A DNA stretch of 61,068 nt from Bacillota bacterium. GTDB taxonomy: Bacteria; Bacillota; Clostridia; Acetivibrionales; DSM-1351. The stretch's first letter is position 1. Every line of letters starts with the position of its first letter. Positions 45,078-52,849 of the stretch are shown here, in pieces. The position numbers and the translations under genes are program-made. Where the stretch lies: NCBI GenBank assembly GCA_023460955.1, contig JAEWOH010000004.1, positions 1 through 61,068 of the forward strand, written 5' to 3'. Under the pieces are notes generated by a model that was given only the letters and a program-made list of their open reading frames with translations, ran no database searches and had not been told where the DNA came from.

Positions 45078-46358
45078 ATGATTAAAAAAGAGATGATAGC
45101 GTTATTGCTTGCCGGAGGACAAGGGAGCAGACTTGGCGTCCTCACTAAAAATGTAGCTAAACCCGCAGTACTATATGGTGGCAAATACAGGATAATTGAT
45201 TTTTCGCTCAGTAATTGTACTAATTCAGGTATAGACACAGTAGGTGTTCTTACTCAGTATCAGCCTCTTAAGCTGAATTCTCATATAGGTATCGGAAAAC
45301 CCTGGGACATGGACAGAATTGACGGTGGTGTAACGATATTATCTCCGTATCTGAAAGCAGAAATCGGTGAATGGTTTAAGGGTACCGCAAATGCTGTCTA
45401 CCAAAACATTCATTACATTGATAAATATTCTCCACGGTATGTAGTGATTTTGTCCGGAGATCACATCTATAAAATGAACTATTCAAAAATGCTTGATTTC
45501 CATAAGGAGAACAACGCAGATGCAACTATATCCGTTATAAACGTTCCGTACGAAGAGGCCAGTCGGTATGGCATCATGAATTGTCATGATAACGGGAAAA
45601 TATATGAATTCGAAGAGAAGCCAAAAAATCCAAAAAGTACATTGGCGTCAATGGGCGTCTATATCTTCAACTGGGAAACCTTAAGAAAGTACTTGATAAA
45701 AGATAATGAAACTCCCGGCTCGGATAACGATTTCGGGAAGAACATAATTCCTTCCATGCTGGATGACGGAAAGAGCATGTGGGCATATCAGTTCTCAGGC
45801 TATTGGAGGGATGTCGGTACTATACAAGCTTTCTGGGAGTCCAACATGGATCTGGTCAGCAGAGTTCCGGAATTTAATTTATATGACCCTGAATGGAGAA
45901 TATATACCCCGAATCCGGTCAAATCAGCACATTATATAGGTCCGACTGCCAGTGTCAAAAAATCTATGGTAGCAGAGGGGTGTCAGGTGCATGGAACAGT
46001 AATAAACTCGGTGCTGTTTCCGGGGGCTGTTGTTGAGAAGGGTGCTTTGGTAGAAGACTCTATTATAATGTCAAACACTATAATAAAAATGAATACTTCT
46101 GTTAAGAATTGCATTATAAGTGAATATGTAACGATAGGTGAAAATTGCAGGCTCGGAGAGGGAGAAGATATTCAGAATGAGTATAAGCCGGGTATATACA
46201 ACTCAGGTATTACCGTAGTAGGAGAAGAGGCAAACATACCCTCAGGCGCAATTATCGGGAAAAATGTAATGATAGATATAGGCGCAGGCGCGGAGGATTT
46301 CACATCTATGACTGTGGAGTCGGGCAAAAGTGTATTCAAAGGTGGTGTTCACGAATGA
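45078..46358 (+). CDS. glgC: Glucose-1-phosphate adenylyltransferase, catalytic subunit
   Basis: A 426-residue ADP-glucose pyrophosphorylase. GGQGSRLGVLTKNVAKPA (N-terminal nucleotide/regulatory loop), GTANAVYQN, ILSGDHIYKMNY, FEEKPKNPK and WRDVGTIQAFWESN are all present, so the enzyme looks active. The C-terminal half is a left-handed beta-helix. It makes ADP-glucose for glycogen. It overlaps glgD by four bases. RBS GGGAGTTGAGG. No glgA or branching gene is in the window. Confidence 0.95.
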   Translation: MIKKEMIALLLAGGQGSRLGVLTKNVAKPAVLYGGKYRIIDFSLSNCTNSGIDTVGVLTQYQPLKLNSHIGIGKPWDMDRIDGGVTILSPYLKAEIGEWFKGTANAVYQNIHYIDKYSPRYVVILSGDHIYKMNYSKMLDFHKENNADATISVINVPYEEASRYGIMNCHDNGKIYEFEEKPKNPKSTLASMGVYIFNWETLRKYLIKDNETPGSDNDFGKNIIPSMLDDGKSMWAYQFSGYWRDVGTIQAFWESNMDLVSRVPEFNLYDPEWRIYTPNPVKSAHYIGPTASVKKSMVAEGCQVHGTVINSVLFPGAVVEKGALVEDSIIMSNTIIKMNTSVKNCIISEYVTIGENCRLGEGEDIQNEYKPGIYNSGITVVGEEANIPSGAIIGKNVMIDIGAGAEDFTSMTVESGKSVFKGGVHE

Positions 46359-47473
46359 AAAATGTAATGGGTATTATTCTATCCGGCGGTAAAAGTACAA
46401 AATTAAAAGAACTTTCTACTATGAGATCAACACCCGCAGTTCCTGTGGGAGGGAAATACAGAGCCATAGACTTTATACTTTCAAATATGGTCAACTCGGG
46501 AATTACAAACGTGGGAGTTATAACACAATACAGCTTCAGATCTCTGATGGACCATTTAGGTTCAGGCAAGGAATGGGATCTGGACAGAAAAAATGATGGC
46601 TTATTTATATTTCCACCTTTCCTGTCCGACGAGAGCTCAGGTTGGTACAGAGGAACTGCCGATGCCATGTATAACAATCTTACCTTCCTCAAAAGGAGTA
46701 ATGAAGAGTACGTTGTAATTTCACAAGGTAATTGCATTTACACTACCACCTTTGATGAAATGCTTAAGACTCATAAGGACACAGATGCGGATATTACCAT
46801 AATGTATCGTGAAATGAAGGATGTGCCCAGAGACGAACTGTCCAATCTTGGAGTTTTACAGGTTGACAGTAAGCAAAGAGTTATAGACTTTCAGGAAAAA
46901 CCCATGAACCCCAATAGTCTTAACTGTTCACTTGGCACCTATATGATAAAACGTGAGCTGCTTATATCGCTTCTTGAAGAAAGCGTAGCTCACGGCTATT
47001 ATGACTTCGTAATGGACATCATTATTAAAATGCTTCATAAACTAAAAATATGTGGATATAAATACAACGGTTACTGGAGAAGCATTTCCACTGTACAGAT
47101 GTATTATAAATGCAATATGGAACTGCTGAATCCTGATATTAACAAAGAGCTGCTCGGCTCTGCTAAGATATATACTAAGGTTAAAGATGAAGCTCCAGCC
47201 AAGTATAATGAAGAGGCGGAGGTCAGGAATTCTATAATTGCAGATGGCTGTATAATAGAAGGGACTGTTGAAAACAGTGTGCTATTCCGCGGAGTTACAG
47301 TTAAGAAAGGCGCAGTAGTTAAGGACAGCATTATCATGCAGGGCAGCGTGGTGGAGGAGAATTCCACTCTGAATTATGCCATCCTTGATAAGGGTGTTAC
47401 CCTGTCTAAAAACAGATGCCTTAAGGGCGAAGAAACCTGGCCCATAATAATAGGGAAGAATGTTATTGTGTAG
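46355..47473 (+). CDS. glgD: GlgD, regulatory subunit of ADP-glucose pyrophosphorylase
   Basis: A 372-residue GlgC paralog with key changes: SGGKSTKLKELSTMRSTPAV replaces the GGxGxRL loop, SQGNCIYT replaces SGDHIY, and FQEKPMNPN keeps the fold. Such GlgD proteins are non-catalytic or weakly active partners that tune GlgC in Firmicutes. Its ATG lies inside the end of glgC, giving translational coupling. Confidence 0.92.
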   Translation: MKNVMGIILSGGKSTKLKELSTMRSTPAVPVGGKYRAIDFILSNMVNSGITNVGVITQYSFRSLMDHLGSGKEWDLDRKNDGLFIFPPFLSDESSGWYRGTADAMYNNLTFLKRSNEEYVVISQGNCIYTTTFDEMLKTHKDTDADITIMYREMKDVPRDELSNLGVLQVDSKQRVIDFQEKPMNPNSLNCSLGTYMIKRELLISLLEESVAHGYYDFVMDIIIKMLHKLKICGYKYNGYWRSISTVQMYYKCNMELLNPDINKELLGSAKIYTKVKDEAPAKYNEEAEVRNSIIADGCIIEGTVENSVLFRGVTVKKGAVVKDSIIMQGSVVEENSTLNYAILDKGVTLSKNRCLKGEETWPIIIGKNVIV

Positions 47474-47540
47474 TAGATAGTAGTTCAGTAGGTAGTAGTC
47501 AGTAGCTAGTAGTTAGTAGTTAGAAGTTAGAAGTTAGTAG
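47471..47540. repeat. Short direct repeats, unit about AGTAGTT
   Basis: About nine variants of a 7-base unit (AGTAGTT/AGAAGTT) follow the glgD stop codon. Confidence 0.7.
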
Positions 47541-47567
47541 AAAGGCATAAGACAGAAGGTTGAAGAA

Positions 47568-47624
47568 AAGCCGGTATAAGATGTACCCACCTGCAAGACA
47601 GGGAGTACGTCCTAAACCGGCTTA
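47568..47624. terminator. Large hairpin, shared terminator of glgD and the GT39 gene
   Basis: AAGCCGGT pairs with ACCGGCTT; an inner GTACCC/GGGAGTAC extends it. TTATTT follows on the plus strand. Confidence 0.65.
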
Positions 47625-47647
47625 TTTGCATATTGTAGTTATTCAAT

Positions 47648-49105
47648 CTACTCATTATAAGCTTTGGTGCCGGGCAAAAAGCTGCATCCGAACATAATCA
47701 GCAGAGGTATGACAGGCAAATGATACCTTGATTGAACTTCCAGCAGCAGATAGGATAAGAAAATTCCGCCGAATATCATTAAGATTATTAAAGCATCATA
47801 TCTTTTCTCTCTGAGGTTATAGAAACAGGCACAAAGCCCCATCAATAATATAAGGATGTAATAGGCCTGGGATATGCCGTAAAACGCTCTGGGATGGGAT
47901 TTTACTGAATTTTCAATCTCCGATTGTCCTATTGGTGTTGTGCTCCAGTAGTAACCATAGTTTTCGTTCCCCCACAAAATATTTATTTTCTTATAAAAGA
48001 GACCAGGGAGTTTCTTGGTTTCTGAGGTTATCCGTTCAGCAGCTATTTCCCTTGATACAGCGTGAACCTTGTCAATGTCGAAGTGATTTTTCTCTATTAT
48101 TGAAAAATCATCTTTATTAAACATCCCGTTGGATTTAAAATTAGTACCTATCATTAGGTTGAAACCCGAATCCGACCTTGTAACATCCACGCCTGTAACC
48201 TTCTGTACCGGGATATTTATCAGGTTTATTACTATAAAGTAGCTGATACCTACAAGAAGGATGGATTTCAACTTTAGCATGAAACTGCCGACAGCGTTGG
48301 CTCGGTATCGTTTGAAAACCAATATAAATACCGCAAAAACAGGCAGCAGTATCATTGCCATGGGACGTATAAGCTGAGCCAACGCGGTAAGTGTCCCGAC
48401 GGCCAGCAGAATAAGGTTTCCATTTGAAGTTTTATAATTCTTAAAAGAATATTTATTGATAAATTTCAGGGTCAGAACTATAGCTCCTGTAAATAGAACC
48501 AGAAATAAGTGCTCTGAGGCAATAACAGAAGTGTACATGATGTCTGCCGGCCAGAGGGCAGTCAAAAGCCCTGCCAGTCTCGCTGCTCTGTCCCCGTAAA
48601 GTATTTTTCCGCCTGCGTAAACTATTAGTACCAGTAAGAGTGACATGATGACATTAAAAATCTTTGCGACCAGCAGGCTTGTCCCGAAGGCGGAGTACAG
48701 ACCTGCCAACGCCAGTCCGAAGCTCATCTTGAAGGGGAAGACAGCATAGAAGTCCACAAAGCCTTTAAAGTCGCCGTGACTGGCGTTAATACCATAGTTG
48801 TGTAGATGAAGGAAGTCTGAATAGGGCTGTGTCTGGATGTAAAAAACCCATGCAAGCCTGGGAATAAGGGCGGCTACAATAAGAATAACAAGAAATAGTT
48901 TTAATGGAAGCTTACCCAGGAAATTAATCTTATATAAGCCCAGTATAAACACACCTGCAATAAATAACAGAGCGAAGCCGAAATAAAAGGGCAGCTGGAG
49001 GGTGGATGGGCCTGATTTAAAGGCTGCCATTAATACAATAAGTCCTAATAGCAGTACAGCACCCCAAACGATAATAAAATATATAGTATCTTTGATTTTT
49101 TTCAA
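47648..49105 (-). CDS. GT39/ArnT-like polytopic glycosyltransferase
   Basis: A 485-residue protein with eleven or so membrane helices. After the second helix comes RLAWVFYIQTQPYSDFLHLHNYG, with the acidic residue typical of the first outside loop of PMT/ArnT-family transferases. LWPADIMYTSVIASEHLFL is the matching conserved helix-loop. It would transfer a sugar from a polyprenyl phosphate to an extracytoplasmic acceptor. A TTG start at 49105 is supported by TAAGGAGGAG. Sugar and acceptor are not known. Confidence 0.8.
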   Translation of the reverse strand: MKKIKDTIYFIIVWGAVLLLGLIVLMAAFKSGPSTLQLPFYFGFALLFIAGVFILGLYKINFLGKLPLKLFLVILIVAALIPRLAWVFYIQTQPYSDFLHLHNYGINASHGDFKGFVDFYAVFPFKMSFGLALAGLYSAFGTSLLVAKIFNVIMSLLLVLIVYAGGKILYGDRAARLAGLLTALWPADIMYTSVIASEHLFLVLFTGAIVLTLKFINKYSFKNYKTSNGNLILLAVGTLTALAQLIRPMAMILLPVFAVFILVFKRYRANAVGSFMLKLKSILLVGISYFIVINLINIPVQKVTGVDVTRSDSGFNLMIGTNFKSNGMFNKDDFSIIEKNHFDIDKVHAVSREIAAERITSETKKLPGLFYKKINILWGNENYGYYWSTTPIGQSEIENSVKSHPRAFYGISQAYYILILLMGLCACFYNLREKRYDALIILMIFGGIFLSYLLLEVQSRYHLPVIPLLIMFGCSFLPGTKAYNE

Positions 49106-49481
49106 AACAGCTCCTCCTTATATTTCCCTTTATATTTCCCTTAAAATTTATCCTTTTAGTTTTTTCTTTTAATTTAACCTTTTAATATTGGAGTCTCTTA
49201 CCATTTGTATCTCTTACATAGTACCATATTTATGCATAAACCGAAAAGCATCCTTGTCAAAGTTACAGAATAGTTACGGGGAAAACCCGGATTTTTTTAA
49301 AAGAATAATAAGCCTATCAGATTGTAAGCGGTTGGTAAATTTAATATAAGATCAGTCAGGACAAGGCTTATATGCAAATGATTGAATCCTAACGCCATAT
49401 AGGTTTACCATAATCAACCTCCAAGTGCAACAAACTCCATTACAGTAAGCTTACAGTTACTTTACATGATTATGCATTATG

Positions 49482-49510
49482 TTGACCAGTAAAAAATACG
49501 GGACTATAAT
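49482..49510 (+). promoter_or_regulatory. Strong sigma-A promoter of the first S-layer gene
   Basis: TTGACC (49482-49487) and TATAAT (49505-49510) are 17 bases apart; the transcript would start near 49517, with a leader of about 124 bases. The rest of the 49106-49481 gap is AT-rich and holds no gene. Confidence 0.8.
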
Positions 49511-49564
49511 GAGTACATGAATCAGGAACGCAATGTCTGCAAACCCTTGATTTTAATTAATACA

Positions 49565-49615
49565 AACCGGGGACTAATATATGAGGCCTTGTTTTTCCCG
49601 GTTAAACTAAAGGCC
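49565..49615 (+). promoter_or_regulatory. Pseudoknot-capable 5' leader of the first S-layer gene
   Basis: AACCGGG (49565-49571) pairs with CCCGGTT (49597-49603). A loop element GGCCTT (49585-49590) can pair with AAGGCC (49610-49615) just before the RBS, forming an H-type pseudoknot. I cannot assign it to a known riboswitch class. Confidence 0.45.
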
Positions 49616-49640
49616 ACAAAAAATCTAAGGAGGATTTGGA

Positions 49641-52535
49641 ATGGGAAATTTTAAAAGGATTTCTGCTACCGTAGTTGCCGCTGCACTCGCTTTGACTACA
49701 TACGTACCAGCATTTGCGGCATACGAGCCAGTCAACGGGAACAAAGCTAATGTTCTCAATCAGTTAGACCTTTACGCAGGTACTGACCCAATAGTATTTA
49801 AGCCTTCACTCGACACAAAATTAACAAGAGCACAGGGCGCAACATTGTTAACAAAAATATTCAACTTGGATGATGCTGCACTTGCATTATCAAAAGCTGA
49901 AACAGATGCAATTCTCAAGGACTTCGCTGATGGCGCAAAAGTACCTGAATGGGCAAGACAGAGAATAGCATACCTGGTTAAGAACGGTATGATGGCTGGT
50001 TCTTTAGACACTACAACCAAAAAGTTGTATATCAAAGCTGATGGAGACCTTCTCGGTGCACAGTTCGCAACATTGTTGCTCAAGCAGCTTGGTTACAACG
50101 TAGACAGCTGGAAAACAGCTATAGCTCAGCTCTCAGAAGTTGAAGGCGCAAAGGATATCGCAGATTACCTTTCCTACGCAACAACTTACATCTTAAGAGA
50201 TCAGGCTGTTGGAATGATTTACGGGACACTTACAGCTGATTATGCAGCAACCGGTCTTGAAACAGTTATCGACAAGATAGTTACTGCTAAGCCAAGCGTA
50301 AGAGAAGTAGCTGAAAAGGCTGGACTTGTTAAGCCGGTAGCTACAGAATTAGCAGTTGAAAGTGTTGCTGCTAAAAACTTGAGAGAAATTGTTGTTACTT
50401 TTAATAAGTCAGTTGTAGTTGATGAAGCCAAAAAAGTAGCAAATTACGAAATTAACGACAATAATCCAGCATCTGTTACAGTATCAACAGATGGAAAGAC
50501 TGTAACTCTCGTAACTTCACATGCAAATAAAATGGGCAACTATTCTAATAATGTAAAGCTTGAAATATTCAAAGCAGTTGGTTTAACAGCTGACAAGACA
50601 ATTTCTGATATAGCTGCAAAGGATATAACTGTTCCTTCAATGGTTTCAGTTGAAGCAACTGGCCCAAGAAATATAAAGGTAACTTTCTCTGAGCCTTTAA
50701 ATGAAACTGTTAGTGTTTCAAACACTGTAAATTCATTTAAGCTCGACAACGGTACAGTAGCGCTCGATTCCACATCAGCAAGCTACAACGGAAATGTATT
50801 AACAATAAAGACTCTTGGTGATTTAACTGAGGGGAACCACACATTGGCTATTAAGAATGATTCAGCTAATCTCCTGGTTGACTCAGCATCATACGGAGTA
50901 GCACCTTCAAGTGCAACATTTAATTACGTAAAAGATACTTCAGCATTAACAGTAACAGTAGTTGAATCAACTGAAACAACTGCTACAATCCAGTTCAATA
51001 AGCCAATTGATCCTGCAACATTAGTAGGCAACGCTGATGTTAAGTTCAGACATACTTACAATACTTCTACAAATGAAGTAACTGGAGCAGCAGTAACCAA
51101 CTCAGGAGATGATCAGAAGTTCACAGTAACTTTCCCTGACAACAAACCATTTGCTCCTGGAGCAAGCAGTCTTTATATAGTATACACTAACAGCACTTCT
51201 GTTAAAGACAACTATGGTAACAAACTTGCTGAGGCTACTCTTACTGTAAATACTACTGCTGATTTAACCAAACCGGTTATATCAAAAGTTGATTTTATCA
51301 GCGCTACTTCTCTCGAAGTAACTTTCTCTGAGAAAGTTGAAGCAGGAGCAGGTGCTAACGGAGCGGAAAACAAGGCTCTTTACACTCTGAAAGATTCAAC
51401 CGGCGCCGTAATAGCTATAAGCAGTGCAGCTTTTAAAGCTGATACCGGCAACAAAGTAGTAGTGCTTACAACTGCTACAATGAACGGCGGATCATACACA
51501 TTAGCAGTAAAAGATATAAAAGATGTTTCAATTGCAAAGAACGGAATGGATGCAGTTACATTATCCTTCACAGCAGTTGATAAGGTAGCTCCTACTATTA
51601 GCAGCACTAAGCAAATTGGTGTTAATAAGATTAAGGTAACCTTCAGTGAAGCTATGGACGTTGCAACAATAACAGACAAAGCATACTGGAAGCACAACGC
51701 AGCTGATCTTAACGCTGATGATAAAATTGAAGCAGTCGATTCAAACAAAGCTGTTATTATTACTTTCAAAAACAACCTGAATCTGGCAGATGCAAATACC
51801 GACGGTATACTCGATAACGAAACTTTAACAGTAGCAAGAGTTAAGGATGTAGCTGGTAACTGGTCAGAAAATTTCTCTCAGATTCTGAGTGTAACAAAGG
51901 TAGTAAATGTTGGATATACTAAGGCTGAAATGACAGCAACTGACAAGATTAAGATTACAATCGAGGACGAAGTAATCAATGGTGCCACAACAAATGACTT
52001 TGAAGTAAGCTTTGACAATGGTACTACTTGGTCAGCAATTAGAGTAGTAGGTATGTCAGTATCAGTTGTTGACGGAGATACAATCCTCGAATTAACAACC
52101 AGCGCTAAAGCAACAAATACTGAAGCAACAAATGTTCAGGTTAGAACAGCTGGTGGCTTAGCAACAACAAGCGCAAAGAATGCATATGATACAGCATTAC
52201 TCTTCACAGCAACATCAGTAGCAGATAAGGTAGCTCCTTCAATAGTATCAGCAGTAACAAAAGACACAAATGCGAACAACAAGATCGATACTATAGAAGT
52301 AACTTACAGTGAGGCATTGTATGTAGCATCTGTATCAGACGCTGACTTTACAGTAGAAGGTTATGAAATAACTGGTATAACTGTTGTTGGAAATGTTGTT
52401 AAGATTACAGTTAAGGAACTTGACGTAACTGATAACAATGCAACTCCTAAAGTAACTCAGGTTGGAGAAATTCAGGATGCACTGAAAAACAAGCTGGGAG
52501 CTCAGGAAGCAATTACTTCAACTGACGGAATCTAA
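49641..52535 (+). CDS. S-layer protein: SLH region plus Ig-like repeats (paralog 1)
   Basis: A 964-residue secreted protein with a signal peptide ending AFAA. Residues 30-210 are degenerate S-layer-homology repeats (LTRAQGATLLTKIFN, PEWARQRIAYLVKNGMMAG), the wall-anchoring part. The rest is six or so SbsA-type Ig-like beta domains with recurring VTFSEPL, VTFSEKV and VTYSEAL strands. AAGGAGGATTTG, a strong promoter and low-cost codons suggest high expression. It is a structural surface-array protein. The neighbour at 52850 is a clear paralog sharing GNADVKFRHTYNT and NSGDDQKFTVTFP. Confidence 0.88.
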   Translation: MGNFKRISATVVAAALALTTYVPAFAAYEPVNGNKANVLNQLDLYAGTDPIVFKPSLDTKLTRAQGATLLTKIFNLDDAALALSKAETDAILKDFADGAKVPEWARQRIAYLVKNGMMAGSLDTTTKKLYIKADGDLLGAQFATLLLKQLGYNVDSWKTAIAQLSEVEGAKDIADYLSYATTYILRDQAVGMIYGTLTADYAATGLETVIDKIVTAKPSVREVAEKAGLVKPVATELAVESVAAKNLREIVVTFNKSVVVDEAKKVANYEINDNNPASVTVSTDGKTVTLVTSHANKMGNYSNNVKLEIFKAVGLTADKTISDIAAKDITVPSMVSVEATGPRNIKVTFSEPLNETVSVSNTVNSFKLDNGTVALDSTSASYNGNVLTIKTLGDLTEGNHTLAIKNDSANLLVDSASYGVAPSSATFNYVKDTSALTVTVVESTETTATIQFNKPIDPATLVGNADVKFRHTYNTSTNEVTGAAVTNSGDDQKFTVTFPDNKPFAPGASSLYIVYTNSTSVKDNYGNKLAEATLTVNTTADLTKPVISKVDFISATSLEVTFSEKVEAGAGANGAENKALYTLKDSTGAVIAISSAAFKADTGNKVVVLTTATMNGGSYTLAVKDIKDVSIAKNGMDAVTLSFTAVDKVAPTISSTKQIGVNKIKVTFSEAMDVATITDKAYWKHNAADLNADDKIEAVDSNKAVIITFKNNLNLADANTDGILDNETLTVARVKDVAGNWSENFSQILSVTKVVNVGYTKAEMTATDKIKITIEDEVINGATTNDFEVSFDNGTTWSAIRVVGMSVSVVDGDTILELTTSAKATNTEATNVQVRTAGGLATTSAKNAYDTALLFTATSVADKVAPSIVSAVTKDTNANNKIDTIEVTYSEALYVASVSDADFTVEGYEITGITVVGNVVKITVKELDVTDNNATPKVTQVGEIQDALKNKLGAQEAITSTDGI

Positions 52536-52573
52536 TAGGTAATTTAGTAGATAAAAGTTAATAATCCAGCAAA

Positions 52574-52608
52574 AATCCGAAGGATTTACTCCTTCGGATT
52601 TTTTTTGT
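52574..52608 (+). terminator. Terminator after the first S-layer gene
   Basis: AATCCGAAGGA pairs with TCCTTCGGATT, followed by TTTTTT. Confidence 0.92.
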
Positions 52609-52654
52609 GTTATTTCAGTTCTATTACAAATTCTTTACACTTAAAATGCCTATG

Positions 52655-52683
52655 TTGACTGAAAATTTTGCCAGTGATATAAT
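52655..52683 (+). promoter_or_regulatory. Strong sigma-A promoter of the second S-layer gene
   Basis: TTGACT (52655-52660) and TATAAT (52678-52683) are 17 bases apart; the start near 52690 gives a leader of about 160 bases. Confidence 0.8.
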
Positions 52684-52767
52684 ACATAATGAAATCAAGA
52701 TAGGTAAATTTAGCCAAAATGAAAATTTACTAAGTTTATCAACCTTGAAAAATTGGTTTAACGAGTC

Positions 52768-52813
52768 GGGCTATAAGGGATGAGGCGTAGCCTGCTCTGG
52801 AATTAAATAGCCC
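52768..52813 (+). promoter_or_regulatory. Structured 5' leader of the second S-layer gene
   Basis: GGGCTAT (52768-52774) pairs with ATAGCCC (52807-52813); an inner AGGC-GTA-GCCT hairpin sits in the loop. Like the first leader it has ATGAGGC in the loop. Function unknown; may stabilise the mRNA or act as a regulator. Confidence 0.4.
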
Positions 52814-52849
52814 ACCCGCTAACAAAATACACAAGGAGGATTTGAGAAC

